40,523 bases of DNA from Ichthyophonus hoferi (Eukaryota > Opisthokonta > Ichthyosporea > Ichthyophonida > Ichthyophonidae), in the NCBI GenBank assembly GCA_002751075.1, contig NAOQ01000353.1, positions 40,993-81,515 on the forward strand, given 5' to 3'. Positions 1 to 11,774 of this stretch are shown one piece after another. Every line of letters starts with the position of its first letter. The stretch's first letter is position 1. Position numbers and translations under genes: made by a program. The notes beneath the pieces were generated by a model that saw only the letters and a list, made by a program, of their open reading frames with translations, was not told where the DNA came from and made no database searches.

Positions 1-195
1 TATACATACTAACCTACATACTATCCTATATACTATCCTACATACTATCCTATATACTATCACTTCTATTATCATGCATACTATTCTACATCCTATCCTA
101 TATACATACATATATACACACTATCACACTATCCTACATTTTATCGTACCTACTATCATATTATCCTACATACATACATACATATATACATATAC
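1..195. repeat. Minisatellite, C-bearing strand on plus
   Basis: Degenerate tandem array built on units such as ACTATCCTACAT and ACATACTATC. The plus strand has almost no G here. It lies just downstream (in transcript terms) of RPB3 exon 3, so it belongs to the next RPB3 intron. Confidence 0.8.
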
Positions 196-199
196 CTAC

Positions 200-2226
200 C
201 CTAGTATATTTCATATCAGGAGCGCTTTCACTATTTAGAGGTATGAGACCTAAACGATGAGCTATAAACTCGTCGATCAACACCGAGGTATTTTCCTCCA
301 CTTCCACCAAATCAATGGCTGTATGTGTGTATATGTGTAGACCGGTAAGTAGGTATGTATGTATGTATGTGTACTTACATAAATACATCTAGATGTGTAT
401 AACAGTATAATGGTATGACAGTATGATAGAATAATACTAGGATAATATAATGATATGATAGTATAATAGTATAATAATATAATAATATAATAGTACGATA
501 GTATGATAGTATAATAATATGATAGTATGACGGCAGGATAACATAATAGTAAATGGTAATAGATATTACTAAGAAAGGCCAAAACATAGTAACCATAGTA
601 ACCAGGGTAAAAGTGAACTTGTCATATGAGTGGCTACAGGTCATGCCCATATTAGGTGGAATTCATATAGAGGGGATATGACCGAGAAAATGAGAATATA
701 TGATAAGGAGTCAATAGCAATGGATATATGTTACCCATGGTAGGCACCTCAGAAATAGCCACTCTCCTCAAGGCATTGGCCATTCTGATTGGAGGATAAA
801 TGGTAAGGGTGGGTAGGTGGGTTATAAGTAGTGTGATAGGGAGCCTATCAACGGGTAATATAAATGAATATGAATTAACTCATCTTCTACTGGTTGTGGG
901 CTGAACATATCAAGATGATATGGTATAGTAGGATATAATATGATATGGTGTAGTGTAGTATGATATGCTATGATATAGTATGGTATGTTATGATATGATA
1001 TAGTATAGTATGTTATGATATAGTATGGTATGTTATGTTATGTTATGGTATGTTATGTTATGATATAATATGGTATGTTATGCTATGATATGGTATGGTA
1101 TGATATGATATGGTATGATATGATATGATATAGTATGGTATGTTATGATATAGTATGGTATGTTATACAGTATGGTATGTTATAATATAGTATGGTATGG
1201 TATGATATAGTATGGTATGTTATGGTATGATATAGTACGCTATGCTATGCTATGATATAGTATGGTATATTATGATATAGTATGGTATGTTATGTTATGA
1301 TATAGTGTGGTATGTTATGTTATGATATAGTGTGGTATGTTATGTTATGTTATATTATGGTATGTTATGTTATGATTTCATATAATATAATATAATATAA
1401 TATAATATAATATAATAAAAATATAATAAAATAAAATGACATTTTATAATACACTATACTATAATATAATACAATACAATACAATATAATAACCTGTGGC
1501 TACTAATCTCTATCACACCTGATTCTATACCACCGCGGTTAGAATTTAGGTTGACTTAAACATAGTGTATGCTGGATAATACGTGGCAATTAATAAGAGA
1601 TATCACCTCTCTGATTGCGTATATTGAATATGCGTCCTAATAAGTTACGTCGTGTGTATAGTCCCTTTTTTATCATATCTTCAATAGAAGCATATGTTTT
1701 TTTAAAAAATTTTACATAGTATACAAACCAATAGAAATACATAGCTATTAACCTAATAGCTTGGGTTGATTCACACAAGGAATAAACCAATGAATGGGAA
1801 TATGTAAAAATTTTAAAACTCTGCTTATATATCTCCTAATGTAAGGTGATAGAAATATATATAAGGGCAATTAGAAAGATGCTCCCTTTAGTTAAGTTTT
1901 TTTTATCAATTCAAATATGGTACTTTTTATTCCAATCGGAATCGCTGAAGATGTATGTATGAAGATGTATGTATGCTATGCACTTATACATGAACATACA
2001 TAAATACATAAATTACATAAATACATACATACATACATACATGTATATATACACTTACCTGGAAACACCTTAGCGTAAAGAAACACTATAATATAACAAT
2101 ACAGCCATATATACTATATACCCCTATATATAACATCACACTTATACCATGGGCTAAGGTGATCTCTCTCAAAGCAATCAATGTAGTGTATGTAATACTT
2201 TTAGAATAGCTACAACCACAGATAAA

Positions 2227-2261
<35 letters not shown>

Positions 2262-2554
2262 CCATATAAACCATTTTGTATCTCAGCACATAGATGTAGA
2301 TACATGCATATAAACATATAAACAGATAAGCATATATATATAACTTGTCCTGTATGTACCTACCTATATATAGCCTACACATAACGCAGATATAAAAATA
2401 TATGTATATTATATGTATATATAAATATAGATTCCTATAAAACATGTTCTAAATGCATACACACTTACGCCAAGTTAGTCTTCCTCAAGATAAACTTGCA
2501 GTGTACTCTATCCATATCGGTGATTTCCACCTCGGGTTTAGATTCGTAAACCAT
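200..2554 (-). CDS. POLR2C: RNA polymerase II subunit RPB3, 5' part (3 exons, incomplete)
   Basis: RPB3 forms the alpha-like assembly platform of RNA polymerase II with RPB11 in the nucleus. Exons: 2469-2554 (ATG at 2554, residues 1-28 plus two bases), 735-784 (residues 30-45) and 200-318 (residues 47-85). Phases 2 and 1 close exactly, and each intron has GT-AG ends. Exon 2 carries the family signature [15 protein letters not shown]. Exon 3 carries [14 protein letters not shown] and [13 protein letters not shown], which are near-diagnostic for RPB3. A donor (gtaggt) follows residue 85, so the remaining roughly 190 residues, including the zinc-binding cysteines and the RPB11-pairing C-terminus, lie beyond the left edge. 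Intron 1 is 1684 nt and is largely filled with tandem repeats. The start is the only ATG fitting the usual RPB3 N-terminus. It is divergent from the importin-13-like gene. Confidence 0.93.
395..560. repeat. Minisatellite, G-bearing strand on plus
   Basis: Tandem ATAGTATAATA / GATAGTATGATAG units inside RPB3 intron 2. The plus strand is nearly free of C, the opposite polarity to the array at 1-195. Confidence 0.75.
915..1440. repeat. Minisatellite (TATGGTATGTTATGATATAG-like), ending in (TATAA)n
   Basis: Array of five-base words (TATGG, TATGT, TATGA, TATAG) in shuffled order, followed from about 1380 by a run of TATAA units. It is almost C-free on plus. It occupies much of RPB3 intron 1. Confidence 0.85.
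2230..2261. repeat. (TA)n microsatellite
   Basis: Uninterrupted TA dinucleotide run in RPB3 intron 1. Similar runs occur near 9481, 10628, 20068, 25200, 30113, 31650 and 39309. Confidence 0.9.
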
Positions 2555-3233
2555 ATTTATGTTTTACTCTTAGAGTATGAATAGAGATGAAAATACACTA
2601 ATATAATAATATAAACACTACACTAGATATATATACATATATTATATACTGAAATAAATATGTGTATAGTATATAGTATATTATGTGTATAGTATAATGT
2701 ATGTGAATGTGTACATACGATTAATTAACATGTTGATTTCATCACAGTTAAAGTCAGTTGCTTACGTAAGGTAGGTTGATTATAACTATTAATAGCTTTC
2801 TGAGTACGCCAAAAGATAAGATCAATATTAAAAAATAAAATTTAATTTATATATAAACATATTTTTAACTAAAATATTAATATTTAATACTAAATACTCA
2901 TATCTTTTGGAATAAAATTCATACTACTAATAGATAAATATAATGTATTATTTGAATCATCTATATAACTAACAACTGATTGGGTGCAACAATAAATAGC
3001 CAACTTATTATTGGTCAAATATCATTTATTATTTTATTGTAGCCAATGGTTGACGTTGAGCATAAAAAAGGAAGATTAATACATTAACGGTAAATATTAT
3101 AAAACGTAGATATTTATTTATCTCTGGAGCTATAGAAGCACTTAAGTGCATATGTGGTGAACACCGTCTTTCTCTATTTATTTCTTTTATTAATGTTAGT
3201 ATATCTACTGTATATGGCGTTTTTTTGCTAGAC
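2555..3233. promoter_or_regulatory. Divergent intergenic region, RPB3 / importin-13
   Basis: The 679 nt separating two outward-facing start codons must hold both 5' UTRs and promoters. It is very AT-rich. No TATA box or initiator can be singled out against that background. The role is inferred from gene order only. Confidence 0.5.
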
Positions 3234-5972
3234 ATGTGTGACCTAGCCAGCCTTGAATGCACCATCCTGCACTTCTTTACCCATCCCAACAAAGAGGCCC
3301 ACGAACAACTAAAATCTTTTAATAGTGACCCATTTTCATGGCAACCTGCCTTCCAACTCCTCTCCTCAACCCACCAGAGTGTTCGTCTATTTGCAGCTAA
3401 CGTCATTTGCACCAGAGCTCGTACAGATGCAGCCCATCTAAAGGAGGAACACCGTTCCCTCTTTATGCATAGTGGCCTGGCTGCTTTACACACAGGATGC
3501 AATGATATCCGTGCACCCCTCTCCCTCGCTCTAGCAACTATAGCTTGTATTCCCTGTCATCCTCACGTCCTTATCTCCCATCCTTTGTTTTCCTCCCTCT
3601 CCCTGGTTGATAAACTAGCAATAGTAGCCGCCGTAGGGGAGGTCACCCCTGAGTATGACAGGGATATCCTCCTCTCTCTGCTCCCTCTTACCGAGTCGTT
3701 GGTGCGTGATGGCCTTCAGGATGGCCACCTCACCCTTACCCTAGCCTGTGTAGAAGCCTGGAGTCCCAGTGGGTTTAACCTCTCATATCTCACCCAATGT
3801 GGTCTCCTTTCTCCCTACCTCTCTGTCCTTCAGCAAAATGTCTCTCTCGCGGCCCCCTCCTTCGGTGAAATCTGCCAGGCACAAATAGACAGTGCCAGTG
3901 GGAGTGAACATGCAGCCGAACTTTTTATGCTACTACTCCGTACCATTAGTACTGTTATTGACCTGTATATAAAGTCATCCCTGTTGCCTGACCATGATGA
4001 AGTATGTATAGGCTGTAGTAAGATACTAGTGGCATATGGAAGAGGGTTTGCAAAGTGTATAGCAGAGAGATTGAAGAAGGAAGGAAAGGAAGTGATAGAT
4101 GCAATACTTTTGTGCAACGCCAGCCCAAACATGACTGTCAGTGAGTCTTCATTGGAGTTCTGGGATGATTTCGTATATATTCCTGATAGAAATGATAGTG
4201 ACTATATAGCAGAACGGAACTATATATACACCCAGTTATTGCGGACTCTTATTATTAGGTGTCAATATCCGGTTGGCTTCACTGGTTGGGAGCAGACAGA
4301 CCTTCCTCAGGATGACTTTGAGAGGTTTAGGGTGTTTGCCCGTACAGTGTTTACCTATACTAGTTGGACTCTAGGGGCGGCGGTGTGTAGGGTCATTGCC
4401 GATCACATTGAGAAGGCAGTGACCTGGGAGGGAGTGGAGGGAGGGATGTATGCCCTCTCGTGTGTAGGCCCTGACCTTGCCCCTAAATCAATGTCAGCGA
4501 GGTCTTACCAACGAACAGCCTCGCGCAGTCCACACGGCTTTCTAGAGGCTAGCCCCTTCCTCTCTACTATCTTTACAGCTGTCCTCCCCTATACTAATGT
4601 CTCCTGTCCCCCTCTCCTGCAAACTACTCTGGAGGCAGCAGATGCCTGCGCTGAGTGGTTGAAATCTCAGCCGGTAACCATGCAGTCCATACTGGTATTG
4701 GGGCTGGAGGCCCTACAGGTTCAAGGATGTAGTGAGGCAGGAGGGAAGGCTATACAGGCGGTGTGTAGGACTTGTAGTGACGCGCTCTATAGCAATCAAA
4801 TGGTAGATAGCCTGATCACCGCCTCTCTCCCTTACCTGACCTATAGAGGTTCACAACATGCCCTACCTGGCCTGGTCCATCTTATCTTACAGGGGGATAT
4901 GAATGACTACCATACACGAATACGTGCAGTGTTTCAACCTCTCATTACTTCTCTGTGTGATTTGGCTGTTGCCATGCCTACCGATAACCAATGTATAATG
5001 ATACAACAAATCCTCGACACCCTCTCTACGGGGGTGACTGCACTCGAACCAATTAACGACACGACCTTTATAGAAACATGCAACCACCCAGCGAATGACA
5101 TCATGGCCCTATGTTGGGACATACTAACCATAGTTATTAACAAGTATAGCCAGGACGATAGTGAGGGTAACGAGAGGGTGGTGGAGGGGGTGTTCCACTT
5201 CTACCTAGATAGCTTTAAGGTAGCCCCATCCTTCTTTATGCCCCTAGCCCCTTCTATGATTACAGTTATTCTAGACACATTTAGACGCACTGCATCAGGT
5301 TGTTGTATGGATGCCTTGAAGGAACTACTACAGATATTAAAGAATGAGAAAGCTACTATGAAGGACCTACAGACTATTATACAAGCGGCTAGTGACCTGC
5401 TCACCTCTCTCCTCTCTGGTAGTATTACTAGTCATGAGGGTGGTGTGGTAATAGTAGGCCCGCCTGCTATAGAGGCCTACTATGATATGATGTTTTTTGC
5501 TATACTCTTAAAACCTGACGCTATCCTCCAATGGGATGGCCTCCCCTCTGTCCTGGACCTATCACTCAACGCACTTAGTCTACGATCCAATCATGTGTCT
5601 AAGGCAGTATATGTGTTTCTTGAAAATTTACTATGGCGAGCTAGAGAGGAATCCAATGTAGTGCAGTCATGGGTAATGAAACAAGGGGAGGCCCTTATGG
5701 TTGCCATGGTGATGGATGTGGTTGAGAGAGGAGATGAGGATATCATCAAGATGGTGGGTGAAGCTATGCACGCCTTCCTACTACTAACAGGGGATGTAGG
5801 CATGCGATGGCTTAGTAACGCTCTCTCAGGATCGGAGGTACCAGCTACTATATCATTGGCTGGAAGAGGAGGGTTTTTAGATCAAGTAATGCTAGCTGCC
5901 CCCAAGAAGGACCCTAAACCACTAGTAGTGGCCTGTAGCAACCTCTATCAACTATGTCACGTAGCATTGTAA
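3234..5972 (+). CDS. IPO13: Importin-13-like karyopherin-beta (IPO13/TNPO3 family)
   Basis: A 912-residue protein encoded by one exon; human importin-13 is 963 residues and transportin-3 is 923. The whole chain reads as a HEAT-repeat alpha-solenoid. The N-terminal repeat with WQPAFQLLSS and VRLFAANVI matches the importin-beta N-terminal region. A mid-protein stretch (LLRTLIIRCQYP, then DDFERFRVFARTVF) matches the family pattern 'LL.K.Q.P...F..FR....D'. Family members carry cargo through nuclear pores under Ran-GTP control; importin-13 imports Mago-Y14 and UBC9 and exports eIF1A. I favour importin-13 over TNPO3 because residues around 650-690 (RVVEGVFHFYLDSF, then FFMPLAPSM) resemble importin-13 and lack the arginine-rich helix TNPO3 uses for SR proteins. 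The start is the ATG at 3234; the frame is open slightly upstream but has no ATG. It is intronless, unlike its neighbours. Confidence 0.85.
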   Translation: MCDLASLECTILHFFTHPNKEAHEQLKSFNSDPFSWQPAFQLLSSTHQSVRLFAANVICTRARTDAAHLKEEHRSLFMHSGLAALHTGCNDIRAPLSLALATIACIPCHPHVLISHPLFSSLSLVDKLAIVAAVGEVTPEYDRDILLSLLPLTESLVRDGLQDGHLTLTLACVEAWSPSGFNLSYLTQCGLLSPYLSVLQQNVSLAAPSFGEICQAQIDSASGSEHAAELFMLLLRTISTVIDLYIKSSLLPDHDEVCIGCSKILVAYGRGFAKCIAERLKKEGKEVIDAILLCNASPNMTVSESSLEFWDDFVYIPDRNDSDYIAERNYIYTQLLRTLIIRCQYPVGFTGWEQTDLPQDDFERFRVFARTVFTYTSWTLGAAVCRVIADHIEKAVTWEGVEGGMYALSCVGPDLAPKSMSARSYQRTASRSPHGFLEASPFLSTIFTAVLPYTNVSCPPLLQTTLEAADACAEWLKSQPVTMQSILVLGLEALQVQGCSEAGGKAIQAVCRTCSDALYSNQMVDSLITASLPYLTYRGSQHALPGLVHLILQGDMNDYHTRIRAVFQPLITSLCDLAVAMPTDNQCIMIQQILDTLSTGVTALEPINDTTFIETCNHPANDIMALCWDILTIVINKYSQDDSEGNERVVEGVFHFYLDSFKVAPSFFMPLAPSMITVILDTFRRTASGCCMDALKELLQILKNEKATMKDLQTIIQAASDLLTSLLSGSITSHEGGVVIVGPPAIEAYYDMMFFAILLKPDAILQWDGLPSVLDLSLNALSLRSNHVSKAVYVFLENLLWRAREESNVVQSWVMKQGEALMVAMVMDVVERGDEDIIKMVGEAMHAFLLLTGDVGMRWLSNALSGSEVPATISLAGRGGFLDQVMLAAPKKDPKPLVVACSNLYQLCHVAL

Positions 5973-6556
5973 GGTTGTAGGGTTGTAGGGAGGGGAGGGG
6001 TAGATACGTAGGGAGAGAGGTGGTATTAAGAGTGTTTCTTTATGTGTATTTTTCAGTGCACCTGTACATACTGCCTGTACATACTGCGTATATACACATA
6101 CATGCTTACTTACTTGATACCTTTATAACTACATACATACATACATATTATATTATGAGTCAATACCACCGTATGTGTATGGAGTCTGGCAGGCAGCTGA
6201 ATTAGAAAGCTAGCATTATAGCGTTTGTATTGATATATATTTTTTGAAATCAATCCATGTACTTTCCACACCCATTACAATTATAACTAGATAGTAATAA
6301 TTATATGGCAGAACGAGTATAAGCTATATTCTTTATACATCATTTAACCACCCCTAGATTACCCGATGGGGTTTACTTATTGGCTATTCCTGCCCAATCA
6401 CATACGCTTACTCTCTTCTTGCCAATAGACTGAATTATTTAAAATGTTTTTTTTTTTTAATTTTAAAACTTGGTACCTCGCTTGACCAGTATTAACAGGT
6501 GCTTAGCACATGAATGCATATTTACACTACCACATAAGGCTATATTAAATATGTTC
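5973..6556. other. Convergent intergenic spacer
   Basis: The 3' flanks of the importin-13-like gene (plus) and ECH1 (minus). It begins with a G-rich stretch (5973-6022) made of GGTTGTAG and GGGAGGGG words, then becomes AT-rich. No gene seen. Confidence 0.6.
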
Positions 6557-9500
6557 CTATTGGGACTTGGTCCCTTCCAGATCAGCAAAGATAGCATTCT
6601 GTTTGGTCATAGTAGCTTTGACTGCAGTTTCAATATCCTATGATTGCTGTGTGTCAGTATCTTCACTTGGCTATTATTGGTTGATAGAATGTATAACTTC
6701 TTGGATTTAATAGACTAAGTACAATCATTCGCTGCACCTATCCCTTTTCTTCTCTATCTCTTTATTTGGTTATTTTTCTCTGTCAATCAAAATAGATCAC
6801 TGGGAAAATAAAAAATACCAATAGTTGCAAGTAATTAAATGAAAGTAGAAGAGGCTAAATAAATGTAATAGATGAAGTCAATAAGATTATGAGAGTGATA
6901 ATGGACCAATAGGAAAACTAGAGGAGGGTAACTATACCGGGTTCTGTAGCATAGCCATATTCCACGCTGCGACATAGTTATTACAATCTGAGACACCATG
7001 CTCCCGGCCATAATTAAGCATTACTTTAGTCTGCCAATAGAATACTTTGGTTAGTTTTAAAACCACCTCCTTCTAATACCGTTTAAGTAAATAAAATTAA
7101 TCACGAGCACTGCCAGTTATCATACTCGCACTATATATATATTCCTCCAATCAGGCCCGCCTGCTAAATGCATTATTATAATTACACACTACACTACATG
7201 ACAACCTCTAAAGCATGACGGTTTTACAGTTCCAAATTCAATGTATGATTGGCTTGCTTACCCCTGTAACAGCAATAGGACTCAATGCAGCAATATGTTG
7301 AGCAGTGCTTATTGCGTAATCTGCAGGGGGTAGGGGTGGGAAGGAGAAAAATGGAATGGAAATTAATAGTCGAGAGAGAATATAGATACATGAAATATTA
7401 GACATATATGTGTGCGTTGTAGTAGAAATAAGGCTTGTTCTGTCAAATATAACTCTATATATAATGTCGGCTCTATGTTTAGTTATAATTAATGAGTAGA
7501 TGAATGATTAGGTTTACAAGTAATTTATATATAGTATGCTATACCTAGAGAGTATAAAAGGCTTCAGTTATTTGACGCTATGTTTCCAGGTATATACTTG
7601 GTTCACACCCCTAGCTATACCTCTGCAGCTACAGGAGCACTTACATACAGGCAATCATGTTATCATAAATAGTATCATACTATCATAACATCATATGCAC
7701 CATTATACAATCATATTATTTGGCTAGCATACCTACATATATACATACACATATAACCATATATAGCTATTTCTACCTACCTATTACGTCATTCCTAGTC
7801 TCTAGTACCTTTGACACTAACCCCTCCTGGAAGGCCTCATTGGCTGCTACGTCACGACCAGTCAGGCACCAATCACGAACCGCACTGTCTGATCTGTGTG
7901 TATATCTCATTGGTACATGATTTCAAAACTAGCATATCACAAGAGGGCCTGATAGATGCAGTGTTGTTCTTGATACATAATGGTGTGCTATGCTATATAT
8001 ATGGGTGTGTGTGTGTGTGTAATAACCAGGACACTGTATGTTTCTATTGGTGGTCCTGAGACCAATTATGCAATCAAGAGGGAATATAATATTTTAATGG
8101 GCTTCAGTTACATATTTACCATATTGATACAAATAAATAAGAACAAAAAGTCTAGAATACTTGAATTATCCGAGATAAAAGGGAGCAACAATGGAATGGA
8201 GATATTGATAATTGAGCCAAGTACAAGAAAAGAAAATTTTAAAATTTTAAAACTAGAATGGTAATTGATGTCAAAGTAACTAGATTATTTCCTAATAAAG
8301 AAAATATAAGTTATAGAAAGAGACAGGTAGGGGGGAAAGATGCTCACTTTATTACTCGGGGTAGACGGGCCAAGGTTCCCACATCTGCTGCAATACCCAT
8401 GCCTACTTCCTACACACACCCAATCACCAATCAGATTGCTGTAAGTTCACCAGATCATCATTCTACCAAAGAATGAGGTGTATAGTACCTACCTTCACAC
8501 TAAACTTAGTGTCATTAGAGCAATATCGTATATCACAGGCTGTAATGCAATCAACACCTAGTGAAAAAGCAAGAGAGAGGTTAGGGAACCAATAAAAATG
8601 GGAAGGTTGGGAATAATATCTCTTACTGGTACTTACACACAATACTCCACAGAATGTCTAACACAAACCATTCCTTGTTTATTCCTATTTATAAATATCC
8701 CCCCCCCACCTCTCTCTCTCTCTCCTCATCCCCCGTTCCCTTATATCCTCCCTTTCTCTCTTATTATATATGGGTCTACTATTACTTTCTATCATTCTCA
8801 CTCATCCAATAGTAAGACCAAATATCACAACAGACCTACAGCTCTTCCCCCCTATTGGTGAGCAATACTAGCAGTTGATTGGTAAATTAAGTTGGGGCAA
8901 AAGGTGGCTAAACTTACCTGCACCCACACAATAGCGATGAATGGCAGCTATGACTGGTTTAGGACACTGCTCTATGGCTGTCATTCCCTCTTGATAATTC
9001 TAATTGGTAGACCGGAGGGGGTAACAGGGCTCAGTTTCCCATGTTTTGTCTATATATTTAAAACTATATCTACCTCTATCTCTCTATTTTCTACATGTAT
9101 ATATCACACTCACCTTAATAACGCCGTTTAGCATGTAAGCCTTCCTAGCAGGGTCTTTAGCCTGGATCTTGGAAGAAAGACCCATAAATAACTCTACTGC
9201 AAAGAGAAAGAAAGAGAAAGAGGGAAGGAAAATAGAAAGATAAATACTAAAACAATAAAATAAACACCAAGTATGTCGACTTAGAGCCTTACAGTGATTG
9301 CATATACTGCTATCATATATATGTATGTCTACTTATATAAAAATGTATAATCGTACTCTCATAAACCCTTCTAGGCTCAGGAGTTTACATAAATCTATTA
9401 AAGGTAAGTGTTTGTATATAGTTGATATTATGGGATAATTCAATAAATATATGATTGGCGGTGCTTATTAGCCCTTCAACTATATATATATATATATATG

Positions 9501-10889
9501 TATAGGTATATATATTTGAATATATAAATATATACATATGGCTGGGGTATGAGTCAATAGTGACGTATGCAAACCTACAATCTATTCCCGCACAGAAGTT
9601 CTTGCCCTGTCCTGAAAGCACGATGGCCCGAACCATTGGGTCTGATCCGGCCCGTTTGAATACATCTCGTATTTCAGTCCACATTCTGTGAAAAGCAATC
9701 AACGTAAGCCTATGTCATAGGTCACTCTTTGCATCTTGTTTAACTTGCATCCTTGTGCTAACTTATTGATTTTTTATGTACCATCAAATATGCATACATA
9801 CATATACAGGCATACATACTACCATGCATACTATCATATATATTTCCATACTATCATACATACATATATGTATTCATATAAAGTATATGTACAAGTAAAT
9901 TGGCATGCATACAAACAAACATATCCACAGATGGGCTTAGATAAAGAAAAAATGCATATATAAACAATTACATACTTATATAAAATAAATAAAAATAAAA
10001 AACATGCGAATAGTCATAAACATAGTCATGCACACGTATTAAAAATGTCTATTCATTTCACTGAGGACTATATGTTAACATATACGATATAACACAAAAA
10101 CGTACAAATAGATCACCAATAATGTCATGTTGACACATATATAGCTGTATATGCAGACGCATATATAGAAAGTGTAAACATACATGAACATATAATCGAA
10201 TATGCATGCATAATCACATCCTCATAAATATATATGCATACACTTGTACGTAAATGCACACTCCCCCACTCTCTCACACTCATTCCTATGTTAATTCTTA
10301 CACGTCATTAATGCAATTAGCCTTATTAGGCCTATTTAATTCTATATGTAGGACATAGGGGCTAGGAATCCCTGCCAATAGGGCCGTGTAACCCTCATAC
10401 CCAGTCCACGAGGCTGCAAAAGAGGGTTAGAGTGTGGGTAAATATCAGGTCTTTCCGTTATCACTCAACGGCAGTATGTTGTGGAAGTATGTCACAAACT
10501 AATAGTGCTTCAAGTAAGTAATATCAATATTGTGCTCGTGTATGTTGATATGAAAATTATATGCGACCTGCTGTAGATGATAAGGAAGCCAAATGTCATA
10601 CTAAGAATAAGGCAAAAATCCCTTATACGCATATATATATATATATGTATATAGATTATGTATATAATGTGTACATGTAGCCTTCCCGTTCTACAACAAG
10701 ACATTGTACGTTTACTCTATTGCCTGTCATCCTATGACCATTAAAATATACGTAATTATTCCTTGTTAATGATGTCCTTATTCTAGGACGCAACCTACCG
10801 GTGGATAGGTAGCGACAACCGAAGCGCTTCCAGAGAAAATGACTTGGAAATGACGAGAGCCTTCTGGTTGCAGTTGTTAATAGCGCCAT
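6557..10889 (-). CDS. ECH1: Delta(3,5)-delta(2,4)-dienoyl-CoA isomerase (11 exons)
   Basis: Crotonase-fold enzyme of mitochondrial beta-oxidation that shifts 3,5-dienoyl-CoA to 2,4-dienoyl-CoA during breakdown of unsaturated fatty acids. Exons: 10799-10889, 10302-10413, 9579-9685, 9114-9196, 8918-8987, 8493-8557, 8348-8409, 7781-7893, 7262-7320, 6938-7030, 6557-6637; total 936 nt, 311 residues, all phases agreeing. The N-terminus (MALLTTATRRLSSFPSHF) is basic and Ser/Thr-rich, like a mitochondrial presequence. Recognisable blocks are HIELNRPNKAN, GQGKNFCAGID, CPKPVIAAIH, GVDCITACDIRYC, EVGMGIAADVGTLARLP, EGLVSKV and NYVAAWNMAML. The catalytic Asp/Glu/Asp fall at 157, 177 and 185, with the same 20 and 8 residue spacing as rat D176, E196 and D204. 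It ends TKSQ, so the peroxisomal SKL of mammals is absent. A close enoyl-CoA hydratase is less likely because of that triad. Confidence 0.93.
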
Positions 10890-11774
10890 TTTAACACAGT
10901 TTTTCTGAATCTCTTATATTTTTCTGTGTATAATTTTATGTTTATTTGTTTAATGTTATTCTTCTGGAATCAGAAAAATAAAAACTCGCTTCACATAGTT
11001 TTGATCGTCCTACAAACAAAAAAACATTAAGTGATAATCAATCAATATGATTGCGTGTAAATATTGCATCGCTTACTATAATAGGAAATCAAATCATTAT
11101 TGGTCACAAAGTTTTAGGATGGACTAATAGGGATACATAATACAATTGGTGGGAAAGCCGGTGCCTGCTTTTGCTTTGGATAGCAACTAGCAATTCCCCG
11201 ACTATTTTATCTAAAATAGATATACTAAATCAGTTGAAATCTAAACAGAAAAGACGGTGTGATTGGTTTCTGATTGTATTAATAACAATTGCCTCTGAAA
11301 TAATTTTAACTCGTTCAGTAAATTTATAATCAAACACTATTATTAAATAATTATTAATAAGTAATAATAAAAATAAAATATTTATAATTAACACCGTACT
11401 TTAAATTGTAAAATTGATTTTTTGAACAAGATCCTTTGCCAATAACCTTATCGAATAGAGTTGGTTCGAAAATCTATGTCTGGAATGCCTTCTACTCGCA
11501 TTTAATTCGTGGATAACAACAATAAAAATATTGGTATTACATAGTGATCAGTAACCAATGGAAAAATCATATGGCTCATATATCCCTAAATAATATTCTT
11601 TATTATAATAACCGACCCATCAGATCTATTACCACCGATTTTACATTTAACTATAGTCCAACAAAAGTATATGATTTTATTATCTACGAATGTAGGAGCT
11701 GACCTAGGAAACCTTTTGTCCTTCATTTATATTTATGTATTTCTGTTCTACCCGGGTGTCAATTGCTTATTTGC

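Noticed and set aside
2086-2445. Minus-strand frame of 119 codons
   Set aside because: Tyr/Ile-rich translation of TA-rich intron sequence inside RPB3 intron 1; no family features.
3225-3233. Upstream start for the importin-13-like protein
   Set aside because: The codon there is TTG; the first in-frame ATG is at 3234.
3029-3502. Minus-strand frame of 157 codons overlapping the importin-13 start
   Set aside because: Antisense shadow of the strongly supported plus-strand gene.
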